DNA of 64,000 nucleotides, from assembly GCF_013433315.1 (NCBI RefSeq), contig NZ_WXVV01000015.1, positions 62,001 to 126,000 of the forward strand. The letters run 5' to 3'. This document shows positions 7,755 to 15,945 of this stretch, piece after piece. Made by a program: the position numbers and the translations under genes. This stretch comes from Pseudomonas crudilactis (lineage in GTDB: Bacteria; Pseudomonadota; Gammaproteobacteria; Pseudomonadales; Pseudomonadaceae). Position 1 is the first letter of the stretch, and each line of letters opens with the position of its first letter. Under the pieces are notes generated by a model. The model was not told the origin of the DNA, made no database searches, and saw only the letters and a list, made by a program, of their open reading frames with translations.

Positions 7755-8933
7755 ATGTTGCTCAACCTGTTCAATGAAATGCGTGCAGCCAAGGTGCCGG
7801 TGTCGGTACGCGAACTGCTCGACCTGATCAACGCGCTGAAACAGCGCGTGACCTTCGCCGACATGGACGAGTTCTACTACTTGTCGCGGGCGATTCTGGT
7901 CAAGGACGAACGCCATTTCGACAAGTTCGACCGCGCGTTCGGCGCCTACTTCAATGGCCTCGAAAAGCTTGATGATCACTTGCAGGCGCTGATTCCCGAA
8001 GACTGGCTGCGCAAGGAGTTCGAGCGCTCGCTGACTGACGAGGAACGCGCGCAGATCCAGTCACTCGGCGGTCTGGACAAGCTGATCGAAGAGTTCAAGA
8101 AGCGTCTGGAAGAACAGAAGGAACGCCATGCCGGCGGCAACAAATGGATCGGCACCGGTGGCACCAGCCCGTTCGGCTCAGGCGGCTTCAACCCGGAAGG
8201 CATTCGGGTCGGCGATGCTGGCAAACGTCAGGGCAAAGCGGTGAAAGTCTGGGATCAGCGCGAGTACAAGAACCTCGATGATTCGGTGGAACTGGGCACG
8301 CGCAATATCAAAGTCGCCCTGCGTCGACTGCGCAAATTCGCCCGCCAAGGCGCGGCAGAAGAGCTGGACATCGACGGCACCATCGACCACACCGCTCGCG
8401 ACGCCGGATTGCTGAATATCCAGATGCGCCCCGAGCGGCGTAATACGGTGAAGCTGTTGTTGCTGTTCGATATCGGCGGTTCGATGGATGCGCACGTGAA
8501 GATCTGCGAGGAGCTGTTCTCGGCCTGCAAGACCGAGTTCAAGCATCTGGAGTACTTCTACTTCCACAACTTCGTTTACGAATCGGTGTGGAAGAACAAC
8601 ATGCGCCGCACCTCCGAGCGCACTTCGACTCAGGATCTGTTGCACAAGTATGGCGCCGATTACAAAGTGATTTTCATCGGTGACGCCGCCATGGCGCCCT
8701 ATGAAATCACCCAGGCCGGCGGCAGTGTCGAGCACTGGAACGAAGAGCCGGGTTACGTGTGGATGCAGCGCTTCATGGAGAAGTACAAGAAGCTCATCTG
8801 GATCAACCCGTATCCGAAAGATACCTGGGGCTATACCTCATCGACCAATATCGTGCGGGATCTGATCGAGGATAAGATGTATCCGTTGACATTGCGCGGG
8901 CTTGAGGAAGGGATGCGGTTTCTTTCCAAATAA
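7755..8933 (+). CDS. VWA (CoxE-like) domain protein, MoxR partner
   Basis: A 392-residue protein with a long helical N-terminal part, a Gly-rich linker (GTGGTSPFGSGGFN, about residues 132-145) and a C-terminal von Willebrand A domain. The metal site reads LLFDIGGSMDAH (about 237-248), so the usual DxSxS is DxGxS here; later acidic residues in IFIGDAAM may complete it. Cytoplasmic, with no signal peptide. Its direct downstream position to the MoxR ATPase supports a MoxR-VWA remodelling pair. The substrate complex is not shown by the sequence. Confidence 0.88.
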   Translation: MLLNLFNEMRAAKVPVSVRELLDLINALKQRVTFADMDEFYYLSRAILVKDERHFDKFDRAFGAYFNGLEKLDDHLQALIPEDWLRKEFERSLTDEERAQIQSLGGLDKLIEEFKKRLEEQKERHAGGNKWIGTGGTSPFGSGGFNPEGIRVGDAGKRQGKAVKVWDQREYKNLDDSVELGTRNIKVALRRLRKFARQGAAEELDIDGTIDHTARDAGLLNIQMRPERRNTVKLLLLFDIGGSMDAHVKICEELFSACKTEFKHLEYFYFHNFVYESVWKNNMRRTSERTSTQDLLHKYGADYKVIFIGDAAMAPYEITQAGGSVEHWNEEPGYVWMQRFMEKYKKLIWINPYPKDTWGYTSSTNIVRDLIEDKMYPLTLRGLEEGMRFLSK

Positions 8934-8956
8934 CCTGCTTTGTCTGGACGGACGCT

Positions 8957-9021
8957 ATCGCGAGCAGGCTCACTCCTACATTTGGAATGCGTTCCCCTGT
9001 AGGAGTGAGCCTGCTCGCGAT
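8957..9021. repeat. REP inverted pair (REPIN-like)
   Basis: Two matching 24-base arms (TAGGAGTGAGCCTGCTCGCG type) in inverted orientation around a 17-base centre, between the convergent VWA and pxpC genes. The centre is identical or nearly so to that of the pair at 926-990. Confidence 0.9.
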
Positions 9022-9025
9022 GCTT

Positions 9026-9949
9026 CTAGCTATCTTTGAAGCGCTGCAGATATTTGGTGTGTTCACGGTGCGCAACCTCCTGCACCACCGGCCGCAACCG
9101 CACCTGCGCCCCCGGCAGACACTGCGCCAACCGCGCCAACGCCATCGGCGTCAACGCGCCCAATCGCGGATAACCGCCAATCGTCTGCCGGTCATTGAGC
9201 AACACAATCGGCTGGCCGTCCGGCGGCACTTGCACCGCGCCTAATGGAATGCCCTCGGAAATCATCGGTTGCCCCTGATACTCAAGCGCCTTGCCCAGTA
9301 AACGAATGCCCATGCGATCAGCGCGACTGTCCAGCGTCCAGGCACTGTTGAATGCATCGAACAGACTCTGCCCGCTGAACTGGCCAATCTGCGCACCGAG
9401 CACCAGATCCAGTGGTGCAGTCGATTTCAGATCCGGCCGTAACGCCGATGGCACTTCGCGAACCAATAGCGATTCACCGTGATAACTCAGCGTCGATCCC
9501 TTGGCCAACGGCAAGCCCATGCCATTGAGCCCACCGAGCTCTTCACGTACCACAGTTGCGCTACTACCCAACACCTTCGGTGCATCAAAACCACCGGGCG
9601 CCGCCAGATAGGCCCGAGCCCCAAGCAACGGCTGCGTGAACTGCAATTTCTGCCCTTTGCCCAATTTGAAACTGTGCCACGGCGCCAGCGCTTGCCCGTC
9701 AACCTGCGCGCCAAGATCCGCCCCGGCCAGGGCCAGCAAGCAGTCGTCCTCAGCGATTACGGCAAAGCCGCCAAGCGTGACCTCAATCACCGGCACATCA
9801 AGCGCATTGCCGAGCAACCAGTTGGCCCAACTCATCGAACACCAATCCGCCGCGCCGCCCTGGGTCACACCCAGATGCCGCACGCCGAAACGTCCTGCGT
9901 CCTGCAACAGGCACAGCGGCGTACTCGCCTCAATCCTCAGTCGGCTCAT
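9026..9949 (-). CDS. pxpC: 5-oxoprolinase subunit PxpC
   Basis: A 307-residue protein of the KipA/biotin-dependent carboxyltransferase-like family (AHS2). Motifs include CLLQDAGRFGVRHLGVTQGGAAD and NDRQTIGGYPRLG. With PxpA and PxpB it forms the ATP-dependent prokaryotic 5-oxoprolinase, which opens 5-oxoproline to L-glutamate in the cytoplasm. The start codon overlaps the pxpB stop by four bases (ATGA), so translation is coupled. It is last gene of the operon, and a REP pair follows its stop. Confidence 0.92.
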   Translation of the reverse strand: MSRLRIEASTPLCLLQDAGRFGVRHLGVTQGGAADWCSMSWANWLLGNALDVPVIEVTLGGFAVIAEDDCLLALAGADLGAQVDGQALAPWHSFKLGKGQKLQFTQPLLGARAYLAAPGGFDAPKVLGSSATVVREELGGLNGMGLPLAKGSTLSYHGESLLVREVPSALRPDLKSTAPLDLVLGAQIGQFSGQSLFDAFNSAWTLDSRADRMGIRLLGKALEYQGQPMISEGIPLGAVQVPPDGQPIVLLNDRQTIGGYPRLGALTPMALARLAQCLPGAQVRLRPVVQEVAHREHTKYLQRFKDS

Positions 9950-10650
9950 GCCTGCGCCTCCAGTGGCGTGTCATCACCGCCCAGATTGATGAACTCGGCA
10001 TGACTGACCGCTTCGAATCGCACCGTGTCCCCCGGTTGCATGAGGCTGTAGCCATCACGGTTGCGGTCGAAGAGTTTGGCCGGAGTGCGACCGATCAGGT
10101 TCCAGCCACCGGGTGATACCACGGGATAGGCAGCGGTTTGGCGCTCAGCAATACCGACGCTACCGGCCGCGACTTTCTTGCGCGGAGTGCTCAAGCGTGG
10201 CGCCGCCAGAATCTCTTCGACCAGGCCCATGAAGGCGAAACCCGGAGCGAAGCCGAGAGCAAACACCTGATATTCGCGACCACTGTGGCGACGTATCACC
10301 TCCGCCACCGCCAGGCCGCTGCGCTCGGCCAGCAAGCTCAATTCCGGTCCGACGCTAAGGTCGTACCAGACCGGCAACACATGACATTGGCCGCCAGTTC
10401 GTGCATTTGGCGACAGGTCGATCAACGCTTCGGCGATCAACTCCCGCGCCTGACCCGGACTTAGTGAAGTCAAATCGTAATGCACCATCAACGTCGTATA
10501 GGACGGCACCAGATCGATCAGTTGCGCACCGAATGCAGTACGCAAGCGCTCACTGGCGGCGAGCATCCACGGCATGTTGGCTTCGGCGATTTCATCGAAC
10601 AGACGCAACATCAGGCAATCCAGTGCCACCACTTCAATCCTTGGGTTCAT
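9946..10650 (-). CDS. pxpB: 5-oxoprolinase subunit PxpB
   Basis: A 234-residue protein of the KipI/AHS1 family, with the typical VPSYTTLMVHYD, FALGFAPGFAFMG and STPRKKVAAGSVGIA runs. It is the partner of PxpC within the 5-oxoprolinase. The ATG at 10650 is chosen because it overlaps the pxpA stop by four bases and gives the normal family length; the frame is open for 86 more codons upstream but these are antisense-like sequence over pxpA. Confidence 0.92.
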   Translation of the reverse strand: MNPRIEVVALDCLMLRLFDEIAEANMPWMLAASERLRTAFGAQLIDLVPSYTTLMVHYDLTSLSPGQARELIAEALIDLSPNARTGGQCHVLPVWYDLSVGPELSLLAERSGLAVAEVIRRHSGREYQVFALGFAPGFAFMGLVEEILAAPRLSTPRKKVAAGSVGIAERQTAAYPVVSPGGWNLIGRTPAKLFDRNRDGYSLMQPGDTVRFEAVSHAEFINLGGDDTPLEAQA

Positions 10651-11399
10651 GATGCACTCTGCTGGTTCAAGGCCTCGCGAATGCGCTGCACGGCGGCCAC
10701 CGAACTGGCGTTGTCGCCGTGCACGCAAAGAGTGTTGGCGTGCAGGCGCAAGGCGCTGCCATCGCTGGCGGTGAGGTTGTCGCCACGGGCGATGGTCAGG
10801 GCTTGCTCGATAATGGTTTCGGCATCGTGATGCACCGCGCCCGGCAGTTGTCGCGAGACCAGTTTGCCGGCGCTGTCGTAGGCGCGGTCGGCGAAGGCTT
10901 CGAACCACAATGTCACGCCGTACTCATCGCCGATTTGCTGCGCAGCCGAATTGTCACGGGTAGCCATGAGCATCAACGGCAGACTGCGGTCGTAAGCGGC
11001 CACCGCCTGAATCACCGCCCGCAGTTGCGCGGGGTTGGCCATCATGTCGTTGTACATCGCGCCGTGGGGTTTGACGTAACTGACGCGGCCGCCCTGGGCT
11101 TTGCAGATGCCATCGAGGGCGCCAATCTGATAATGCAGGATGTCTTGCAGCTCTTGCGCCGAATACGCCATGGAGCGACGGCCGAAACCGACCAGATCTT
11201 GATAGGCCGGGTGTGCGCCGATCTGCACGCCGTGGCTCAACGCCAGGCTGACGGTCTTGCGCATGATGCTCGGATCGCCGGCATGGAAACCGCAGGCGAC
11301 GTTGGCGCAATCGATGAAGGGCATGACCTCGGCATCCAGACCCATGGTCCAGCTGCCGAAACTCTCGCCGATGTCGCAATTCAATAGCAGGCGGCTCAC
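10647..11399 (-). CDS. pxpA: 5-oxoprolinase subunit PxpA (LamB/YcsF family)
   Basis: A 250-residue LamB/YcsF family protein with the signature LLLNCDIGESFGSW at the start and CGFHAGDP, IGAHPAYQD and VKPHGAMYNDM motifs rich in His and Asp. It is the hydrolase-like subunit of the ATP-dependent 5-oxoprolinase. The start is a GTG at 11399 with GGAGTG seven bases upstream; no ATG fits the conserved N-terminus. It is first of the three pxp genes and lies 62 bases downstream of an MFS permease on the same strand. Confidence 0.92.
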   Translation of the reverse strand: MSRLLLNCDIGESFGSWTMGLDAEVMPFIDCANVACGFHAGDPSIMRKTVSLALSHGVQIGAHPAYQDLVGFGRRSMAYSAQELQDILHYQIGALDGICKAQGGRVSYVKPHGAMYNDMMANPAQLRAVIQAVAAYDRSLPLMLMATRDNSAAQQIGDEYGVTLWFEAFADRAYDSAGKLVSRQLPGAVHHDAETIIEQALTIARGDNLTASDGSALRLHANTLCVHGDNASSVAAVQRIREALNQQSAS

Positions 11400-11461
11400 G
11401 GTGAACACTCCTGTAGGTGCTTGTCTTTTTATCTGTAGGACTGTGCTGCGCAGGTTATCAG

Positions 11462-12748
11462 TTACTGCGCGTCCAGTTGCTTGCCGCGCGTTTCCGGCAG
11501 GCTCAACGCCGCGATAATCACCACGCCGTAAGACACTGCGGCAAAAGCACCAATACCTACGCTCAACGGTACTGTCTGGCTGAGCAGGCCGATCAGCAGC
11601 GGAAACAGGGCAGCCAGCGCCCGACCGATGTTGTAGCAAAAGCCCTGCCCCGAACCGCGAATTCGCGTGGGGAACAGTTCAGTCAGAAACGCGCCCATGC
11701 CGCTAAAAATCCCCGAAGCAAAGAAGCCCAGCGGGAAACCCAGCCACAGCATCACACCGTTGCTCACCGGCAACTGCGTATAGAGCAGAACGATGGTGAA
11801 CGAGCCGACTGCGAACAGGATGAAGTTCTTTTTCCGTCCCAGCAGATCAGTCAGATAGGCGCTGATCACGTAACCGACGTAGGAGCCGACGATCACCATG
11901 GCCAGATAACCGCCCGTGCCGAGCACGCTCAAGCCGCGCTCGTTTTTCAGAAAGGTCGGCAACCAGGAAGTGATCGCGTAGTAGCCACCCAACGCGCCGG
12001 TGGTCAGCAGCGAAGCGCGGAACGTGGTGAAGAGCATGCCGGGGGCGAAGATCTCGTAGAACTTCGATTGGTTTTCTGGCGTTTGTTGGGCCTTGGCCTC
12101 GCGATAGATCTCCGGATCCTTGACCAGACGACGCACGAAAATCACGAAAATTGCCGGCACGATGCCGAGGATGAATAGCGCCCGCCAAGCGTCTTCCGGC
12201 GGCAACACCGAGAACAGCAGCGCGTACAGAATCGCCGTCAGCCCCCAACCCAGTGCCCAACCGGACTGCACCATGCCCACCGCTTTGCCGCGATCCTTGG
12301 CGCGAATCACCTCGCCGATCAGCACAGCGCCAGCCGTCCACTCGCCGCCGAAACCGAAGCCCATCAAGGTTCGGGCGATAAGCAACTGTTCGTAGTTTTG
12401 CGCGAAGCCGCAGAGGAAGGTGAAGAAGGCGAACCACAGCACGGTCAATTGCAGGGTGCGCACACGACCGATGCGGTCAGAGAGAATCCCAGCGACCCAA
12501 CCGCCAATCGCTGAAGCAATCAGCGTGCTGGTATGAATCAGCCCCGCTTCACCAGTAGTGATGCCCCACATCGCGATCAGCGTCGGCACGACGAAGCTGA
12601 GCATCTGCGTGTCCATGCCGTCCAGACCGTAGCCGATCTTGCAGCTCCAGAACGTGCGACGCTCCTGCTGGTTGATGTTGCGATACCAATCGAACGGCCC
12701 CGGCCGCGCCGTGGCCTTGGGTACTTCTAGGGTGTCGGGAGCACGCAT
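11462..12748 (-). CDS. MFS permease linked to the pxp operon
   Basis: A 428-residue major facilitator with 12 predicted helices, the loop 2-3 signature GILSDRIGRVRTL and a related GRKKNF run in the second half. The opening (FDWYRNINQQERRTFW) and layout fit the aromatic/metabolite:H+ symporter branch. Its position as first gene before pxpABC suggests uptake of 5-oxoproline or a compound that yields it; that is inference from context. A LysR gene is divergent, with 160 bases between the starts that should hold both promoters. Confidence 0.85.
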   Translation of the reverse strand: MRAPDTLEVPKATARPGPFDWYRNINQQERRTFWSCKIGYGLDGMDTQMLSFVVPTLIAMWGITTGEAGLIHTSTLIASAIGGWVAGILSDRIGRVRTLQLTVLWFAFFTFLCGFAQNYEQLLIARTLMGFGFGGEWTAGAVLIGEVIRAKDRGKAVGMVQSGWALGWGLTAILYALLFSVLPPEDAWRALFILGIVPAIFVIFVRRLVKDPEIYREAKAQQTPENQSKFYEIFAPGMLFTTFRASLLTTGALGGYYAITSWLPTFLKNERGLSVLGTGGYLAMVIVGSYVGYVISAYLTDLLGRKKNFILFAVGSFTIVLLYTQLPVSNGVMLWLGFPLGFFASGIFSGMGAFLTELFPTRIRGSGQGFCYNIGRALAALFPLLIGLLSQTVPLSVGIGAFAAVSYGVVIIAALSLPETRGKQLDAQ

Positions 12749-12908
12749 GGCTTATCTCCGCAGGTTTTTTTATTGGTCTTGTTCGTAGCCCCGACGACGC
12801 CTATCGTGGGGACCGGATGCGTCGATTTTTCGTCGCGCGGCCCTGCTGCGTCCAACGAATAAAAACCCGCCTTAGCCATAAGAAAAATTTGTCACCCGAG
12901 CCTTGCCC

Positions 12909-13823
12909 ATGAACCTGAAGTTTCTCGAGACCTTTGTCTGGGTCGCCCGACTGAAGAGTTTTCGCCTGACCGCCGATAAGCTGTTCACCACCCAGGCGTC
13001 GATTTCCAGCCGCATCGCGGTGCTGGAAGGCGAGCTGGGGGTGAAGCTGTTTTTGCGCGATTCACGCGGTGTCAGCCTGACGCCTGAAGGCTTGAAAGTG
13101 CTGGACTACGCCGAGCAGATGCTCGACACGATGTCAGCGCTCAAGCAATCGATCGAGACTCGCTCGAGCAAGGTTGGGCGCGTGCGTATCGGCGTGATGG
13201 ACACGGTGATCCACACCTGGCTCAGCCCGTTGGTGGCGCAAATGACCGACCTGTATCCACGGGTGGAAATCGAACTGGTGGCGGATACCTCGCTGAACCT
13301 CTGCGATCAGCTGCAAAAAGGCTTTCTCGATATCGTTCTGCAAACTGATCTGATCCGCCATGAAAGCGTACGCAGCCTGGAGCTGGCCAGCCATCCTCTG
13401 GGCTGGATTGTCGCGAGCAATTCGATCTACAACCGCGACTATGCCGACCTCGCCGAACTGGCGCAGGAGCGGATCATCACTTACTCGAAAAACTCCCGAC
13501 CGCATCAAGACCTTTGGGCGTTGATGCAGGCGAACGGCGTACTGGCGCCACGCTTGAACTGCGTGAATTCGGTGTCGGCGATTACCCGATTATTGCGTGA
13601 TGGATTTGGGATTGGCGTGCTGCCACCGGTGCTGGTGGCTGAGGAATTGGCGCGGGGGGAATTGACCTTGCTCGACATCGATCAACGACCGCCGAATCTG
13701 CAGGTGGTGGTGTCGTGGCGGGTGGGGGTTGAGTGGGTCGAGGAGATTGTGACGTTGTGTCAGCAGGTGCTGGAGGGATATGCGACCAAGGTGGGCACTG
13801 ACTACATCGTCCTGACACTGTGA
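12909..13823 (+). CDS. LysR-type regulator, divergent from MFS-pxp operon
   Basis: A 304-residue LysR regulator. The winged helix-turn-helix covers about residues 1-60 (MNLKFLETFVWVARLKSFR, then LFTTQASISSRIAVLEGELG). The effector domain follows from about residue 90. Its divergent layout makes it the likely regulator of the MFS-pxpABC operon. The start is the ATG at 12909; a TTG two codons earlier is rejected. The gene ends inside a 28-base palindrome. Confidence 0.9.
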   Translation: MNLKFLETFVWVARLKSFRLTADKLFTTQASISSRIAVLEGELGVKLFLRDSRGVSLTPEGLKVLDYAEQMLDTMSALKQSIETRSSKVGRVRIGVMDTVIHTWLSPLVAQMTDLYPRVEIELVADTSLNLCDQLQKGFLDIVLQTDLIRHESVRSLELASHPLGWIVASNSIYNRDYADLAELAQERIITYSKNSRPHQDLWALMQANGVLAPRLNCVNSVSAITRLLRDGFGIGVLPPVLVAEELARGELTLLDIDQRPPNLQVVVSWRVGVEWVEEIVTLCQQVLEGYATKVGTDYIVLTL

Positions 13824-13849
13824 TCGTTCCCACGCGCGTGGGAACGATC
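13822..13849. repeat. 28-base perfect palindrome at LysR stop
   Basis: GATCGTTCCCACGC followed by its exact reverse complement. It overlaps the LysR stop codon and lies 16 bases from the end of the convergent DUF2937 gene. This is a known type of dispersed repeat in pseudomonads, and it may also act as a transcription end for both genes. Confidence 0.8.
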
Positions 13850-13864
13850 CTTACTGCGCTGACC

Positions 13865-14407
13865 TCAGAGGCCGCGCACGTCGCGGTCTTCGATCGGCCG
13901 ACTCTGGCGCAAGCGCCGGCCACCGAGAACAACCCAGTCAATCAAGCGGAACAGGCACTCGATGCCGAACGACAGCAGCAACGCGCCGCTCATGCCCCAG
14001 ATCATTGCTTCCGGAGTCAGCAGAATCTGGTAGCTGTAACCGTTCCAGGTTTCCTTGCGGATATCCGGATCAGCGGCCAATACCACTTGCAGGAAGCGGA
14101 TGTACCACGGGCCTTGCATCGCCTGGAACTGCTTGTCCAACGCCACTTGACGCGTGAGCAAGGTGTTCAGACTGTCGGCGTCGTTGCGGAAGATCGGATC
14201 TTCACTGGCGCGGTAATGCGCGACCAGCGCTTGCATATCGCCTTTGAAAAACTGCTCGGCAGTGCCTTGAAAACCGCGCAGACCGGTCTGCGCCTCGATC
14301 AAATGCGCCTCGACCCGCTTCGCGTAATCATTGATGAATCCCGGCACCTGGACACCGATCAACAGGCCCGCCGCAAACAACACCAGCCGTACATAACTGA
14401 GCAACAT
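13865..14407 (-). CDS. DUF2937 membrane protein
   Basis: A 180-residue protein matching the DUF2937 family: an N-terminal hydrophobic helix (about residues 3-21), a helical loop (about 25-115) and a second helix (EAMIWGMSGALLLSFGIECLF in part, about 133-155), then a basic tail. Probably inner-membrane. The function is unknown. It lies 12 bases downstream of the amidotransferase gene on the same strand, so the two are likely co-transcribed. Confidence 0.75.
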   Translation of the reverse strand: MLLSYVRLVLFAAGLLIGVQVPGFINDYAKRVEAHLIEAQTGLRGFQGTAEQFFKGDMQALVAHYRASEDPIFRNDADSLNTLLTRQVALDKQFQAMQGPWYIRFLQVVLAADPDIRKETWNGYSYQILLTPEAMIWGMSGALLLSFGIECLFRLIDWVVLGGRRLRQSRPIEDRDVRGL

Positions 14408-14419
14408 CGGGGTAGATCC

Positions 14420-15196
14420 TTATTCGGTCTTGCCCTGGCTGACGCATTCGCCGCGTCGCCACAGGCTCCATTGGCCCGGTTCATAGCGGGTCCAGGTTTC
14501 ATTTTCGGTCAACGGTTCGGTGGCGATCACCGTCACTACGTCGTTGGGCGTGGTTTCCGCCTGGAAATCGACGATCACGTCGACATCCTTCAGACGCGCC
14601 GGGCCGAACGGGGCACGTCGGGTGATCTGTGCGAGTTTGGTCGAGCAATAGCAGAACAGCCAGTCGCCATCGCTGAGCAGGCAGTTGAACACGCCTTTGC
14701 TGCGGTATTCAGCGCACGCGGCGACCAGATCCGGCAACAGCTCTTCTATATCGACCGGCTCCGGGAATGCTGCACGCACGCGGTTGAGCAAATCGCAGAA
14801 CGCCGCCTCGCTGTCGGTATCGCCGACCGGGCGGTAGAAGCTTTTGATCGGGGTGAAATCGGCGAGCTGGCCGTTATGCGCGAAACACCAGTTGCGCCCC
14901 CACAGTTCGCGGACGAACGGATGGGTGTTGGACAGGCAGACCTTGCCGACGTTGGCCTGGCGGATATGACCGATGACCACTTCGCTCTTGATTGGATAGC
15001 GCTGCACCAGATTGGCCACTTCCGACTCGCAACTCGCGGCCGGGTCCTGAAACAGACGCAAGCCACGGCCCTCATAAAAGGCGATGCCCCAACCGTCGCG
15101 GTGCGGGCCGGTGCGGCCGCCGCGCTGCATCAGGCCGGTGAAGCTGAACACGATATCGGTCGGCACGTTGGCACTCATGCCCAGTAATTCACACAT
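14420..15196 (-). CDS. Class II glutamine amidotransferase (YafJ-like)
   Basis: A 258-residue protein opening with MCELLGMSAN, where Cys2 is the N-terminal nucleophile after Met removal. The glutaminase motifs GGRTGPHRDGWGIAFYEG, HIRQANVG and WCFAHNGQLADF are clear. Only the glutaminase domain is present, as in YafJ/DUF3700-like proteins; the acceptor domain and substrate are unknown. Flanked by an upstream membrane protein gene and the downstream DUF2937 gene on the same strand. Confidence 0.88.
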   Translation of the reverse strand: MCELLGMSANVPTDIVFSFTGLMQRGGRTGPHRDGWGIAFYEGRGLRLFQDPAASCESEVANLVQRYPIKSEVVIGHIRQANVGKVCLSNTHPFVRELWGRNWCFAHNGQLADFTPIKSFYRPVGDTDSEAAFCDLLNRVRAAFPEPVDIEELLPDLVAACAEYRSKGVFNCLLSDGDWLFCYCSTKLAQITRRAPFGPARLKDVDVIVDFQAETTPNDVVTVIATEPLTENETWTRYEPGQWSLWRRGECVSQGKTE

Positions 15197-15211
15197 GTGC
15201 GGACTCTCGGG

Positions 15212-15709
15212 TTACAGACGCGGCTCGACCCGCATGCGCTGCGGATTGTTCGGCACTGGCGGGCGACCGTAACGGTCATCGCCGGCACCGCCAAACGGTT
15301 GATCGTCGTCGCGGTCATCGGCGCGTGCGGCGGCCTTGGCGGCTTCGGCCTGTTCCCGACGCGCCTTCGAAGCACGTTCGAGCGGGAAGCGGATCAACAC
15401 GAAAACCAGGTAGATGCCGAACGCAATCATGCCGTACATGAACAGATCGGAGACCGCGCGCCAGGCGTTGTTGCCGACCTTGAAGGCCAGATCCAGCGCG
15501 GTGATGGCGATGGCCGGCGCGACCTTTTCCTTGACCGGGTCAATGATGGTCGGGCTGAAGAGCAACACCGCCATCAGCACGCGCAGCGGCTCGCGCAACC
15601 AGCGCCACATCCAGGTTGTCAGGCGCATCCATACCAACAGGCAGCCCACAGCGGCAAAGGCGTAGAGGCCCCAGGCGATCAGATAGTCGTTCTCGGTCAT
15701 GGTGTCCAT
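15212..15709 (-). CDS. Conserved membrane protein, unknown function
   Basis: A 165-residue protein with three predicted membrane helices (about residues 10-28, 38-52 and 85-110) and a charged, low-complexity C-terminus (RREQAEAAKAAARADDRDDD). I do not recognise a named domain. The start could be 15709 or the ATG at 15700, as both lack a strong SD. It ends 15 bases before the amidotransferase start, so it probably heads a three-gene operon (this gene, amidotransferase, DUF2937). Confidence 0.65.
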   Translation of the reverse strand: MDTMTENDYLIAWGLYAFAAVGCLLVWMRLTTWMWRWLREPLRVLMAVLLFSPTIIDPVKEKVAPAIAITALDLAFKVGNNAWRAVSDLFMYGMIAFGIYLVFVLIRFPLERASKARREQAEAAKAAARADDRDDDQPFGGAGDDRYGRPPVPNNPQRMRVEPRL

Positions 15710-15790
15710 GGCAAGGCAGGCAAAGAGGCGCTTATAGTAACGACTTTTCGCCCTTCAGGCTTGTCCCAATAACAGACGGCCAGCAGCAAA

Positions 15791-15885
15791 CCCTGTGGGA
15801 GCGAGCTTGCTCGCGAAAGCGGTGGGTCAGTGAAACAAATGTCATCTGACCGGACGCTTTCGCGAGCAAGCTCGCTCCCACAGGG
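15791..15885. repeat. REP inverted pair (REPIN-like)
   Basis: CCCTGTGGGAGCGAGCTTGC and onward (to 15820) is matched by an inverted copy at 15856-15885, with a 35-base centre. It lies in the divergent gap upstream of the oligopeptidase gene, unlike most other pairs here, which sit at gene ends. Confidence 0.9.
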
Positions 15886-15945
15886 GAATGCGACGGTTTC
15901 CAGCGCTGCGAAAACCCTATTCCGTAAATTGTCCGAGAGCCTTCC

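Noticed and set aside
6876..7979. 367-codon minus-strand frame over the MoxR gene
   Set aside because: Antisense to motifs of the MoxR ATPase; hydrophobic-His pattern typical of a mirrored frame.
13820..15187. 455-codon plus-strand frame
   Set aside because: Antisense to the DUF2937 and amidotransferase genes, which have clear family motifs.
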